Source: Hypericum androsaemum
Lineage: Eukaryota; Streptophyta; Magnoliopsida; Malpighiales; Hypericaceae
Direction: 5' to 3'
Assembly (NCBI GenBank): GCA_963995505.1
Contig: OZ023187.1
Coordinates: forward strand, 1,061,501-1,125,500
DNA length: 64,000 nucleotides
In this document: positions 9,666 to 25,510 of the stretch, piece by piece
How positions within the stretch are numbered: position 1 is the stretch's first letter
How the letters are laid out: the number at the start of each line of letters is the position of its first letter
The notes under the pieces: generated by a model
What the model was told of the DNA's origin: nothing
The model's input: the letters and a program-made list of their open reading frames with translations, nothing else
Databases searched by the model: none
Program-made: the position numbers and the translations under genes

Positions 9666-12600
9666 ATGGAGCGAGAGAGAGCGGACCAACCCGGAGCCGA
9701 TGAGGGTCAACCCGGGAAGTTGGTCAACTACATCGTAACCACCGTAGGGTCTCCGATTGCCAGCTTCCTCTCCAAGCTGTTCTCTTTCCGCGTCTACCAA
9801 ACAGCCCCTAACCGGAAGCAGCAGTCCCCTCGCCTTCCTCTCCCCTTCCCCTCCTCCTCCTGCCTCCGCTCCTCGCCGTACGGACTCTCTCTCTCTCTCT
9901 CTTCGCCTAAAGTTTCAGTCTTTACATTTGTTTCGTGGAAACCACCGGGTATTAGGATACCACTGAGCACGACTAATCTGGGTTCGAGCTGGGTCGGTCT
10001 GCAAAAGGGGGCAAAACATCCTCGGCCAAGTTCATTCTTTACTTTTAATTCACAGAAAATGTTCTAAATTTCGGTGGAAATGTCTAGGGTTTACGATGTG
10101 CTTCAGGATGTTACGAGCCACGTGTTCGATAACCTTCGCCGGATTCAAGAGAATTTGGAGTTCTGGCAATGCCGAGCTGAGGTTTGTTTCATTGATACCT
10201 TGCTCTGTTGGGTTGTTGATGTTTGGTTTGGTTTGATTTGGGAGTTGCTTGTTTGTTTGGTGTTCTTTTCAGGGTTCTAATGCTCAGAAGTTGTACTTCA
10301 TGGTGTTGGAGAGGGGCCCACGGGCGTTTGTTGATGGTACGATCGTGCTGGCGAGAGAATGTGTGTCGGATAAGGGGGCGTCCGCCTCCTTGCAGCAGTT
10401 TTCCCAGTCGGCATCGGGGTATATATCAGAGAGGATTCACGTTTTGAGCGCACTAAGATCCGCGCTCGCGGTCTTCCTGGCCGAGGTTATGGGCTATATC
10501 TCTGCTCATTGTTATGTTTGCATCTGCCATTGCATTTTCATTGAACCAGGAATGTCAGTCTCCTTGTGCTAGTTTGCTTACTCGTGCATCGCGTTAGTTT
10601 ATCTGTATGTGTTAGTTAGCTGGGCGACTGGAAAGTTGGTGATACAATGATTCTGCTCTGGCTCTTATTAGCATTTTCTTAGATGGGACCTCAGTTGTGA
10701 ATCTAGCGTCCAAAGTATTGGTCTCACTAGAGCAGAAGCAACTGTGAAGTTAATGATGGAATCTACAAGCTGATGGATCTTCTTTACCTTTAGGTTTATA
10801 TGGAAGTAGACAGACGCCGCGAGGATTTAGTGCAGGACCCTGAGAAGACCCTGCCACTGATCTTAGATACTATCAGTGGTCTACTTTCAGATTTAGAGGC
10901 AGCTATTGGTCATTTGCATGCAACACGCCAGGTACTATACTACCCTTTAATTTGCAGCATATTCGGCTTTAGTCTTTCCCTCAGTTTTAGTGTTGTGCTG
11001 CTGTTCAGTTTTGTTATTAATACTGCTGCTATTACTAGCAAATGGAATGCTCGCCTTTACCTTCTTGTGTTTACTTACCTCAATGATTTTCGCAGGCAGA
11101 TTCTTCTGTTGATGGAACCTATTCACTGCCTCTTCTGTTTGAAAAGCTCCCCGAAGTTAATCAGGAAGGGTCTCAATGGACAGATTGTGAAATCAGAGAT
11201 GCTGTAAATGTGGTCTATAAGAATTTAGAGAAGCTTGATTCATATTTAACTCTGATGGTAAAAAAGTCTACCAACTTAATCTTTTGAAATTTATTGGGCT
11301 GACATCAGTTTAAATTTTTGTTGTATAATGTATTGATGCCATTCGAACCCGTCAGTTATGAGTTATTGATTCTTTCCGTCACCTTAGGTTGCTAAACACC
11401 AAAAGCCAGGGAAATTGACCCAGCATTGGGTTCGCTATACATGTGGTGCAGTCGGCTTGTCTGTTTGTTCTTTGTGGATTCTTCAGCATAGTAGTTTGAT
11501 GGGAAGTCCTTATATTGACAATTGGATTCGAGAAGCAAAGGAATCAACTGTTAACTTCTTTAGAGATCACGTGGAGCTACCGGTATGACTTCACTTGCTT
11601 TATCTTTCTCAAGTTTCTCATTGCTTGCAGTTTATATTGCACCTTGTGATACTAGTTTTGTCATTCTTGTTGCCTACAAAAGAATACTGCCTGGTCTCAA
11701 CATATGAGATTGTTCCAGAGCTTATACAGTTTTGAGTGATAAGTTTAATTTGATCTGCAATCAGCTTCTGTCTATTAGAGATGATCTTTTTGACACATTT
11801 CGGAAGCGGCACAAAGGGGTGATGGAGGTCGAAGAAGTGCATATGACTGCCAATTCCTTGCACAGGTTCTAGTCCACCTTGTGGTTTTGAACAAAACAAT
11901 CCATCTTTTATGTAGCTAACGGAAGTGTCTCGGTGACTGATGTGTGTGGTACTTTATTTTTAAGGAAAAAGTACATTTTACTTACTTGTGGTTTGCCCGA
12001 TTTCGCGTTCAGGCCGTGTGGTTTCAATTTGGTAATTCAGTCTCTGTGCTTTGCAATCTTTTAGAGCATACGATACCTGGCTTGCCACGTGGCGTGGGCA
12101 AATTACAAATCAATCCCAATTATTATTTATATTATTTCAAAAACCACCACCTTCGTCCAAGTTCCGTCGGGGGTTCTGGAATACATGTGGGCTGGAGTTT
12201 TGGAGAAGGAGAGAGGAACAGGAAGCGGAGTGAGAGGCGTACCTGAAGGCGACGACGGGTGAAAGAGAGAGAAAGGCATATCTAGAGGCGACGACGGCAT
12301 CGGAACGGATACCGATGGCGACCTTGTCGGAGAGAACCCATCGACGTTCTGCCTTGTTGAAGAGAACCCATCGACAATCTCCTCCTCCTCCAAAGACCGC
12401 CGGGTTTGTCCGAGCTTGATCGGATTGGGTTTTGATCGAATTGGATTTTTGGACGAAGGTGGGGGTTTTTGAAATAATATAAATAATAATTGAGACTGAT
12501 TTGTAATTTGTCCATGCCACGTGGCAAGCCAGGTGGCACTTTTAACCCGGTCATCCGGAGTGGACCGTATGCTCTAAAAGATTGCAAAACACAGGGACTG

Positions 12601-14438
12601 AATTACCAAATTGAAACCACACGGCCTGAACGCGAAATCGGGTAAACCACAAGTAGGTAAAATATACTTTTCCCTATTTTTTATGATTTTCTCATGCTTG
12701 TCATCATATGATTGAAGTTTTACATCATTTTTCCTTCTCTCGGCATTATTAAATTTGCATTGCGACTGCAGAATGCTATTAGCTTTTAGTGAGCAGATGA
12801 AAGGGCAAAAGCTCCCAGAGAATGCATCAGACCAGGACATGATGGAGATAGTTATGGCCAGGTGGGTTTTTGTCTTAGTTTCTGTCAGTTTTGGTTGATG
12901 TACATTCTCCTACAGTTAGAAGATAGAGGCACTAGGGATGTAAATTCCGCGTCAATTTTTTACCACGCGTTTATTTCCCTTCTTGGTGAGCACTTGGGAT
13001 GTTTTCCTGCTATGCTTTTTTCTTTTGCTATGTGGTTTGTCTGTGAGGGATAGATATGCTCTATGAGTATTAGCATGCTGGTTTTAAGCCATTGGACCGC
13101 TAATTTAGAATGCACAATTATCCTTGCCTCATGGTATTTCTTGAGGTGCTACTTTATGAGAGCTATCAATTTCCTCATTTATTTTGCACATTTTCTTGGC
13201 AATGAAACATATGTCGTTTCTGAAATGTAGATACGAAAAGGAACTTACACATCCTATTCAAAATCTTCTGAGCGGTGAGCTTGCTCGCGCATTGCTCATT
13301 CAGGTAATTCGAAGTTTCTATGATATACATGATATGGGCAACTTTAAGCGAGAGACTTACATTTTGCTGGTAATTTCAGGTTCAAAAGCTGAAACTGGAT
13401 ATTGAGACGTAAGTCCTTTGAACTGTGTGTTAGCAATTTAATTATATACCGTCGTCTTCTCTAATGGGGGACTTATATTATCATTCCGAGTCTTTCCACA
13501 GGGCAATGCTTGAATTGGATCAAATTCTCAAGGCAAATGAAATAAACTTTGCTGTTTTAGCTGCCTTGCCTGCATTTTTTCTCTCTCTCCTCCTACTTAT
13601 GCTGGTCCGAGCATGGTTTAGGAAGGTAATGAAGACAATTTTCTGTCCTCTTTTTTTTTACCTCAGTCTGTTAAACATCTATTTGAGTAGTTGAACCTCT
13701 TCCTGCCAAAAGTGATTTGGAATAGCCTATATAAGCTGTCGAAGGGGAATCGTGGCGACTGTGTCGATCTACAATGCCCTTAAATAGGTGGCCTAACATC
13801 AGCTTACTGAATCAGGATACTAGAGCAGAGGGAAGGGGAAGAATTGCTCGACGACAAAGGAGGCTACTCTTAGCTGAGGTTGAGAAGAAGATTATGCAGC
13901 ATCAGATATATGTTGATCAAGGACTGGTAAACCACTGGATCCGATTCTTTAATCCTTGTTTATAGTACCTTTAACAATTGCTCTAATGCACTTTACGGTT
14001 GATCCGGTTTGACTGGATAGACTTCCTAAATTCAAAAGCCAAAACAATTATTTCTCGATGATTTTAAATCCTTGCTCCTAAGGAAACTAATTCAAGCCGC
14101 TTTCCTTTTCTGTGCAATATACAGGAAAAAGAATCAAAATGCATGTTCGGGTTGGTACTGTATACTCTGGATCGCCTCCTTCAGGCTGTCGAGAGGCATG
14201 CAAAAGAGACGGGCGAGTGGCAGTGGTTAGTAAAACCGAAACTTTCCTTCAAGTATCTTACGCATGGCTGTTGGAGTGCTTGTTTAGTTTTAATCTGATG
14301 GGTACACTGTTGAACAGTTTGCGACATGATATCATTTATCTGGCAAATCCCGGTCTTCAAACCAGCTACAAGCTCACGGTAACATCGCGCCTGGAGAGAC
14401 TCTACGAATGCTTGCTTCCGTCGTTGAAGAAACCGTAG
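9666..14438 (+). CDS. DGS1: DGS1-like protein (NCA2 family), mitochondrial outer membrane
   Basis: Fourteen exons give about 587 residues: 9666-9877, 10088-10181, 10273-10485, 10794-10931, 11096-11257, 11388-11582, 11765-11865, 12772-12861, 13231-13303, 13380-13408, 13502-13625, 13816-13926, 14125-14225, 14318-14438. All junctions from exon 2 on are GT..AG and keep frame. The exon 1/2 join (CC|GTACGG with TCTAG|GG) is my least certain one. DGS1 (DGD1 SUPPRESSOR 1) is known in Arabidopsis as a mitochondrial protein linked to galactolipid and alternative-oxidase control. Recognisable parts are VYDVLQDVTSHVFDNLRRIQ, LERGPRAFVDGT, the C-terminal NCA2-type region, and two hydrophobic segments (exon 6 GAVGLSVCSLWIL; exon 11 AVLAALPAFFLSLLLLMLV). 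Intron 7 carries a MULE. Confidence 0.88.
11964..12674. mobile_element. Non-autonomous MULE in DGS1 intron 7
   Basis: A 711-bp element has terminal inverted repeats of roughly 200-230 bp. The left end is GGAAAAAGTACATTTTACTTACTTGTGG and the right end, inverted, is GGGAAAAGTATATTTTACCTACTTGTGG. The flanks TATTTTTAA (11955-11963) and TATTTTTTA (12675-12683) are a 9-bp target duplication with one mismatch. The middle (about 12170-12440) is a GC-richer unique core with no convincing gene. It enlarges intron 7 but leaves both splice sites intact. Confidence 0.85.
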
Positions 14439-15800
14439 TTTCCCGTGTTCTTAGGGGAGAGGAGCACTCTTCCAAGCCAAAGTCCGATTTCGGAACATTC
14501 AATTTTGTTAGGAGCCTGAGTGCTGATATAGTCATAGATCACATAGTTGTTTTCCTACCATTTGGTTGAATCTCTTTAAGAAGCTGAGGAACACTTGCTC
14601 ACCTAGACTCCCAACAATTTTGTCAGCTGCAACTTGACAGGCAATATTTTCTCTAAGAAAAAGAGAACCCGGACTTTCTCTTCCATATACTTGGGAATTC
14701 CATCCTGCAAATGCCTTGCAAACAAAAAAGAAAACTACTGAAGCAGCTATTAGATGGTATTTTAAAGGTCTGGAAACTATTTAGTAGATAAATTATATCT
14801 CGGTTGCCCTGTTATGTGATAGCGTTTGCATGTTTGATGTATCAATATGATCCTCTTATAAATTGTACCATTTTGGCGAGGGAAGGTATGAAACATAGGA
14901 ATGACAAACAAACTCAGACCCGTGAGTCGGATCCTTACCATACGGTCTATACCCTACGAGTCTATGATCTGTCGGGTCTAGGTAGGGTAAGACTATGTGT
15001 CCATAGGGTAAGACTGTGTTCATGAATAAAATCCTACCAATACACCATACTTAAATCTAGATTAATATATAAATTTTTTTTCCACGAAAACTAAAACTTT
15101 TAGATAAGAACTTGTTCCCAGCCTTGTACATACCGCCTGTCACATTAGGGGATCTAGCCATGTTTGAAGTTCTTTATGCATAAAGAGGAGAATGCCGAAA
15201 GCTTAACCAATGACTAAAGCGAAGTCGTTACAAGATAGCCGTACTAAAAAGTGTGCTTGGATCACGTCGTTTTCACGGAGAGGTTAAAAATAGTGATCGC
15301 TTTCAATGGTTTCAGATTGAGTGGGGACTACATAAAAAATGTCTATACGGAGGGGACTAAATTTGGGCCGTCAGATTTGATTGTCTTTAAATTTGATGGT
15401 CAATAACTTATCAGGTGATATTGGTTTGCATGTGAAATGATATTGATTTGCATGTGAAGTAATATTAGTTTGCACGAGACTGGTTTGCATATGAAGTAAT
15501 ATTGGTTTTGTATGTAAAGTGATATTAATTTATATGTATAATAATATTGGTTTGCGTTAGTTCTCATCGGTAGGGACTAGCCCAGTCCCAATCCGACCCC
15601 GCTTTCAATGTCTGACATGGAGGACCCTTGAATCAAAAATGAAATCTTTGGGCCCAAATCACCAAACCAGCAAGCCCACCTTCCCATTTGGGACCAAACT
15701 CCCAAGCATCAAACGGCGCCGTCCGCAGCCAAGAAAATTCCTACCAAACTCCCTTCCCCTTGTAATAAACACTGAGTGGTAAGGAGGAGGAGAATTAAGG
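14439..15800. other. DGS1 3'UTR and intergenic spacer
   Basis: No gene is supported. It contains a degenerate tandem repeat (15418-15556), described separately. The rest shows no domain or RNA signature. Confidence 0.5.
15418..15556. repeat. Degenerate ~22-24 bp tandem repeat
   Basis: About six imperfect units follow a pattern like GATATTGGTTTGCATGTGAA, drifting in both sequence and length. It is a simple minisatellite in the spacer between DGS1 and NFS2. Confidence 0.6.
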
Positions 15801-15812
15801 AAGAAGAAGAAG

Positions 15813-19249
<3,437 letters not shown>

Positions 19250-19554
19250 AGCAACATTCTAGCTTGTTACACAGGTAACATCATGTGATCTGATGCTTTG
19301 TTATCTATCTAGACATCTTCCGCGCTCGGTTTTGAAGGCCGCCGCCCGCTGGCATTACGTGTAATCTATATTTTCTGACCATAAGTTTCATGGCTTACCA
19401 TCATATGTAATACGAATAATATGTTATCATTTCTTCTCTAGATTTTCATTGCGGAAATCATTTGGTCGTCAAGTTGACTAATTCAGGTTCGTGATCGAAC
19501 GGCATTTCCCAACTAGGCACACTTTAGGATGTTAAAATTCTAAAGAAGTATCGA

Positions 19555-19740
19555 TGTTAAAATTGGCAAGTGTGGGGGACTGGGTGAATCTTTTGAGCGC
19601 CGAAATGGTGCAGAAGTTTGATCACATTATGAAACAGAAGCTCGAGGGTTCTGGTTTAAGTTTTAAGATGAGTTCTTGTAGTAGTACTCCTTGTCATTTG
19701 AGATTGGTCTCGAGCGTTCTGAAGTTTTGTATTTATAATG
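19555..19740 (+). pseudogene. Sulfotransferase C-terminal fragment with 3'UTR
   Basis: The plus strand encodes KLASVGDWVNLLSAEMVQKF and continues to GSGLSFK. This is nearly the same as the last 36 residues of the sulfotransferase gene at 31435-32433 on the opposite strand. Similarity continues into the 3'UTR (TTGTCATTTGAGA..GGTCTCGAG). Only the tail of the gene is present, so it is a partial duplicate placed just behind NFS2. Confidence 0.85.
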
Positions 19741-19768
19741 TGTGTCCGGTGAAGGAGTTGCTGTATTT

Positions 19769-19870
19769 GCGATGGATCGTCTCCGTGTTCGTTATATGTC
19801 CAGTCGCAACCAGATTGCAGACGTTCTTACCAAATCGCTTCACCGTGTCCAAACACATGCGAGAATTTGT
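19769..19870 (+). pseudogene. Copia RNase H C-terminal fragment
   Basis: A short frame reads VRYMSSRNQIADVLTKSL, the conserved end of Copia-type RNase H, then decays. No LTR or other Pol domains are visible on either side, so it is a relic. Confidence 0.65.
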
Positions 19871-20038
19871 TAATACTGTTATACAAGTCATAATGGTACC
19901 GATTTACAGATCTACAGATTAAGAGTTCCACAATCTACAGATTTGCCTATACACCATCAATAGATAGATTATGTTTCTAACCGCTCGGAGATCGAAAATC
20001 GGCATCTGATGGGACAAGAACTTCGATATTGGGGGAGC

Positions 20039-20747
20039 TTAAGGCCTAATGCAGCAGTTGATGTAGGTCAAGATCCTCCTTTTCCTCTGCAACCACAATG
20101 CGCGCACACAACGATCAGATTAGTCTCATACATTTATTCGGCCATAGATCGAATTGGACATGCAACTATTGGAATAATTGTGGGAGACTCACGAATAAAA
20201 GTTACTCTAGCGATGACAGGCTCTGAAGAAGAATGAAACGACGAGAGAAAAGTAGAGAGATTGAGAGAAGTTTGTGCTTACCATGACTTTATCCTCATGA
20301 TGTACAGCAGCAGCCATGAGCTCCTTGTCGTTCCCGAAGCTGACGTGCCTGATATCGCTCTTCTTCTGCTTCCTATTCTCGCGAGCTTGCGCGAACACCA
20401 TGGAATAACTAGTATTAACAGCTCCCGGGCTATTGGTGTCCCAATCCCCAAACTGAGGGACGGATCCCGAGCTGCGGGTCCTCATCCTCTGCAAACACAA
20501 ACAAAACGTCCTTTATCATATCTCAAGGGCACAACAACACGCAACATCCGCGTTGCGTGTTCGTTGTTGTATGTCAATCGTTCGAGCTTAAGATGGTGAA
20601 GCCTGATCCCGTCTCGCATATTAACCAATACAAGCACAAAAGGATCATGGACATCGATGTGCATAACAGATATGACAACGAATACCAGACGGTCGTAGGA
20701 GCAATGGAAATTGGAGAGAAACTTGTTACCTCCTTGCGAGTATCCAT
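20039..20747 (-). CDS. NOI/RIN4-like small protein
   Basis: Three exons encode 90 residues: 20730-20747 (only 18 bases, MDTRKE), 20282-20488 and 20039-20086. The first two junctions keep frame with GT..AG sites. The middle exon holds the NOI (AvrRpt2 cleavage-site) motif in GSVPQFGDWDTN with the family's downstream S/T-x-x-F-x-x-ARE pattern (SMVFAQAREN). The last exon ends RKRRILTYINCCIRP, a basic patch followed by paired cysteines, the usual palmitoylation-type membrane anchor of NOI proteins. RIN4 is the immune regulator targeted by several bacterial effectors; short NOI proteins share its motif but their roles are less clear. Single-frame prediction would miss this gene because its exons are so short. 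Confidence 0.8.
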
Positions 20748-21744
20748 GGTGGCAAAGAAGAGGAGAGATGATGTCTTTATTGCATATTAATTTCATCTCG
20801 ATCTCTATTTTTAGTGGAACTCAGATTCTTATACTTGTATTTTCGGACAGCAAGCAAGCTATTTCCCAGCCATTGGAATTTTCTTTGCCAAAAATAGGCT
20901 GAGACCACAATTGTCGGAGAGGTTAGAGCTTTATTTTTGACATGGGAGTGGAATCTGGCAGCCCTCTTTTTGTCGAAACTATCCGGGTATTGACTAACAT
21001 GAGTTCGAGCTAGATAGAACAATGAAGAAGATGATGATGCTCAGTCCTTTTCGCTAATGGGCAGAGTTAATTACATAGACGAGTCCTGAGGATGCCATAA
21101 TTATTTGACCAACCAAAGCAAGGTATAAATGTAGCAAATCTTATTACCATGCATAAGGTGATAAGCTGGTAATGAGTTATTTGTAACCTAACTTCCAGTG
21201 ATTAAACCGATTCGAACCTAGATTAGGTGAAGCGCGAGAGGAAGGCACCCTACCGTCGGGTAAACAATGTCCTTCTTTGTCACTCTTTACATTTTTATAG
21301 ATTGCTATATCGTTCCATGCAGTGTCGAGTATCTACCTTGATCTGCAAATACTTGAACCAAATTGATCGCACAGCTGAACAAATTGGCCAGTAAGATAAC
21401 ATACTGAATCCTACGAAAGCGCATTCATATACAATCCATGGCTACCTGCAGCATCTACCTGCAAACCAAATCCAACGGCAACTCCACCGCTTCCGACTCG
21501 ACCCCTCGGCTTTGAACACCGTGCACGGGACAAAATTGTTGCTGATCTAAGTTCACTCTTGACCAAATTCATCCTGGAAGAGGAAGTAAAAAGACTAGAA
21601 AGGAAGCAAAAACACCGACGTGAACTAAGCAATACACATTGTTACGCTCATTTGCTGCAACCCTTGCCAAAAAAATTTACCAGCCTTGAAGAAGCACATG
21701 GCTTAACCAGATGACTCCTTAGAGGTGGTATTTCCCCGTCCTAA
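20748..21744. other. Spacer between the NOI gene and eIF2B gamma
   Basis: It probably holds the NOI 5' leader and promoter (divided from the left) and the 3'UTR of the eIF2B gamma gene. No further gene is supported. Confidence 0.45.
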
Positions 21745-24648
21745 CTACTTTTCTTTTCTGGCCAAGGACTCTCCCTTGTGTTCACCGCCTGCTGTAACCA
21801 CAAACCCTGCTCCAACCTGAAAAGAAGCAAGCAAGATTTGAGCTAAAAGTACAAGATGACATCTCTGTCTCGGAGCCTGTTGGTTGATGTGTGTGCGTGT
21901 GTGTGCAAACGTACGAGAGAGAGAAGATTACTTGGCAATCTTTAAGAACGACTCGCTCTTGAAGCTGTGCATTGCTGCAAATCACGGAACCTTGGATTGA
22001 GCAACCATCTCCAATAGTAACATGGTCCATGACAACTGAATTGACAACCTGCAATTGCATCAACACTCTTTAAGAAACAAGCCTAATAGAAATATGATCT
22101 CAGCCGGACAAAATGAGAAAATCAATTAAACATGTAGCAATCTGATGTCACTGATTCGACCAACTTTGTTCCTTGATACTTATATAACGGGCAGCATCGT
22201 ACCTTCACATTGGAACCTATACGGCAGTGGCGACCGATAACAGAACGCTTTACACTACATTTGTCATTCATTTGAGTTTCTTCCCCAACCATACTATGAG
22301 GTCCCACCTGCAACAATCAGTCTAATTTGTAAGATACGATCATGCTCATTATAATGCAATAAATGCACCACATTCATTCAGCTATCAGAAGTGCAACATT
22401 CCAGAAGCTCGTTCATCTTCAAAAGGCAGTGAACTTACAGTTGATTTTAATCCACGCTTTGCCGATAGATCAATTATGTTGTTATGGTCCGAGAATGAAT
22501 ATCCTGATAGATGATTTGCATCGCCAATCACCTGTCATTATGAGAGTGCAAGCAATGGTATGAATAGGGAAAATGAAAAGGGTGTAAAGCAAATGAAGAA
22601 GTACCAGTACTAATGAAAGCTTCCTTTTCTGAAACTCACATCTCGGTTTATATCGCTGTAAGCTTGGATAGAGTTCAAACGAGAGCAATATTTGTTTTTG
22701 CTAGCAATGTACACACAGCATTTATGGGTTCTCAGTACAGAGGAAGATCCATTAAGACTCGATGCATAAGACTCATGAAAGCTTCCAGGAGAGGCATTAG
22801 CCATGATTTGCGACACCATAGCCTGATTGTTTAGGGAACTGGCCTTTTCATGTCCATTCTCCTCTGCTTGTTCTCCACCATTTAGTAAAACCTCCGACTT
22901 CTAGTGAATGAAAAAAACATCAAGAAGATTTCATGTCTAACCACGGAGGAAGTCAATACCATACAAACCAGAGACTCAAGAGCTACTTAAACTGACCATC
23001 TGACTCCTCACAAGATACGGCAAGACGTCCTGCCTTAAGCTGTGAAATTTATCCTTTTCACTTAAAACCTCTTGAAGAATAGATCTGAAACACACAAAGA
23101 AGAATAGAGAGGTCAAACGAGAACCATGTGTGTGACATGACACCTTGAGGCAGAAGCAAAAGAGACAAACCTTTTGAATGCATATATATGAGCATCCATA
23201 AGATCGGATCGTATTTCCATCTGACAAGAAACGTATAATAATGAGAACAAAGAGAAGTCGGTGAATCACATAAGTAACCAAACAGTCTTCAATTACCTGC
23301 CCAACGGCAAGGAGAATGCTCTTCTGAACACGAATGTCTTTCTCAACCTCAGCTCCTAAAAACGTTTAGAGGACGGTGAATAACTGAACAGAAGCTAACA
23401 GTAGAATAACCCAAGCTCCAAGATACTCACCCGCTGCCACATATAACAAAAACTTCTTAGTTTTGTCCAGCCCAATGATATTGTAGCGCCCTGGTTTCTT
23501 AACCTTGTCTTTTGCGGCTGTGGATCCCGACTCTGCAGGTCCACTAACAGGAGTGGAGCAAAGCATAGCAGTGACTGCAGCATCATGTCTCCTATGAGCA
23601 GCAGCTACTGCACCAAGAGGAACATCAGAAACAAGATCACCGCTAACCACCTGCAAGAACATGAAACCATGATCAACCTTTAATGAAAGCTGAAACATCA
23701 AACAAAAAGGTAAGATAGGTGTAGAGTTTCAAAAAGCAAACCAAAATGTCCTTTGCAGTCAAGTAAGGAGCAATGGCTCGGAGAGCGCCAGCAGTTCCCA
23801 CGTCTTCAGGCACCGTCACAACCTTAAGAAAAACAAACAAAACAAACCTCCACCATCAACTTCGTTCAGTTTCAGCACAACGCAGCAATGAATAACCAAG
23901 CATTGCCATGGAAGGCATTGATCCTACCAAACACATCCACACGGATTCTCACACATAACAAACTACATACAGACAACAGACTCAGCATTGGTTCTACCAA
24001 ACAACATAAGATCGAAACCAGAAAAAGACATCAAGGAAACCGTCTCCACTCCCCTCGCACCCTCTCAATCAGCACCACGAAAACAAATCCACAGTCAACA
24101 GAAGCGCGTTCCCGCGGAATCCGGATACATCCAGACTTCTCAACAACACAAGAGCAAGTTCTAGACACAACACGCAGTCGTAAATCAAAACAGTTACAGT
24201 ACCTCGACGCTGAGACGGCCGGCGTAGGCATCGGATATCCAGGGGCCCACGCGGAGGGCAGCCTCATCCCCTTCCACCACCTGCACATACATCCACGTAA
24301 GCTCTTCATCTCCAGAAACAAGCAACTAAATTAAATAGAGAGAGAGAGAGAGAGAGGTGGCTTACGACGATGAGGTGCTTGAGATTGGAGAGCTCCAACT
24401 GCTCCAAGACGTAGGACAGGACCGGGCGGTTGGCGACCGGGAGCAGCGCTTTCGGCAACTCCTAAAGGACGTTTAAATTACCAATTTGCCATTAGTTAGC
24501 CATTAAAAACGTTAATTAAAAAAGGAAAAAGGAAAAAAGAAAGAAAGAGAAAGGAAGGGGAAGAAGGAAGGCAAGGGAACACCTTGGAGACGAGAGGAAC
24601 GAGGTTCTTGGAAGTGCCGCCGGCGAGCACCACTACTTGGAAATCCAT
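21745..24648 (-). CDS. EIF2B3: Translation initiation factor eIF-2B subunit gamma
   Basis: Thirteen exons encode 461 residues: 24583-24648, 24366-24461, 24203-24280, 23742-23822, 23431-23650, 23297-23355, 23171-23220, 22997-23084, 22640-22900, 22439-22531, 22203-22307, 21932-22048, 21745-21816. Every junction keeps frame. eIF2B recycles eIF2-GDP to eIF2-GTP; the gamma subunit pairs with epsilon in the catalytic half. The N-terminus is a nucleotidyltransferase-like fold (MDFQVVVLAGGTSKNLVPL, then VVSGDLVSD). The C-terminus has left-handed beta-helix hexapeptide repeats (VNSVVMDHVTIGDGCSIQGSV). The ADP-glucose pyrophosphorylase family looks similar in short matches, but length, exon layout and the LVPLVSKELPKALLPVANRP segment fit eIF2B gamma. 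Intron 2 contains a GA microsatellite. Confidence 0.93.
24337..24356. repeat. (GA)n microsatellite in an eIF2B gamma intron
   Basis: A pure GA run of about 20 bases lies close to the exon 2 donor on the minus strand. Confidence 0.9.
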
Positions 24649-25510
24649 CTTCTTCTTCTTCCTCCTCCTCCTCTTATAATTGTTGTTTTTGGAAGCGGTT
24701 ATTTACGAGCAAGTGAGGGAGGTTTCGGTTTGGGGTTTTATTAACACACTTTAGGGAATTTGGGATGATCCCACTTTGGTTGGTTGGTTGAATCTTTAGG
24801 GCACTTTGCCTCTCTCTCTTCACTTGTTCCAATCCTCCTTTCCCTACTAATAGTCCTTCCTTTTTTTATTCAATTTTTTTCGCCTCGTGTACGATCAACT
24901 AGGTCGATTAATTCATTTTTGAATTGGGTGGTTATAAAATTTTTCTAACAAATATAGCACTAGAGCAGAGCCAAAAAATTTAGGGAGTGGGTGCAATATA
25001 ATTTTTTGGGCCAAACTAACATGTGATAAGTCAATAATTGGCTATTTTGGTTTCAATTTGTAGGTTGATTAATTTTTTAGTGGGTCAATTTCTAATTTTA
25101 GTGGGGACATATATTAAAAAATATACATAATTATCAAACATAAAAAAATTTAAGTGAGGGTAATTGCCCCCACTCCACTTAACCTCCCTCCGTCCCTACA
25201 GTATTATACTCTCAAAAACTGAAATTCAACATTAAAAATCCTAAAATAATTCTCTTACTGATTAATCTAAGAGTGTATTAATATTGATAGTCCTTCCTTT
25301 ACATCAACACTTCAGCTCTATTACCGAAAAATTGTCTTATATCTTTTTGGTCATACCTCCCAAATTCATACGGTCGATTAATCCAGCTTGAGTCCGATAA
25401 ATATAAATGTCAAAAGATAGACCAATTGTTAAAAAAAATTAAAAATTTGTATGTATACTTCGCTTTGCTTCTTAGAACATGTATCTAAGTGAAGCAAACT
25501 GGTCGTCGTT
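24649..25510. other. eIF2B gamma promoter side and repetitive spacer
   Basis: The first 150 bases are the likely 5' leader/promoter, with CT-rich stretches. At about 24960-25200 there is a segment (AGAGCAGAGCCAAAAAATTTAG to TTGCCCCCACTCC..CCGTCCCT) that resembles a common decayed DNA-transposon end in dicots. I cannot assign a family. Confidence 0.35.

Noticed and set aside
11964..12674. Candidate small gene from the 127-codon frames in DGS1 intron 7
   Set aside because: The frames run across the inverted repeats of the MULE and have no domain.
15418..15556. CRISPR-like array
   Set aside because: Units are degenerate, contiguous and without unique spacers, in plant nuclear DNA; it is a minisatellite.
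21745..24648. ADP-glucose pyrophosphorylase as identity of the 13-exon gene
   Set aside because: The nucleotidyltransferase start and hexapeptide repeats are shared, but length, the LVPLVSKELPKALLPVANRP segment and the absence of the plastid transit peptide fit eIF2B gamma better.
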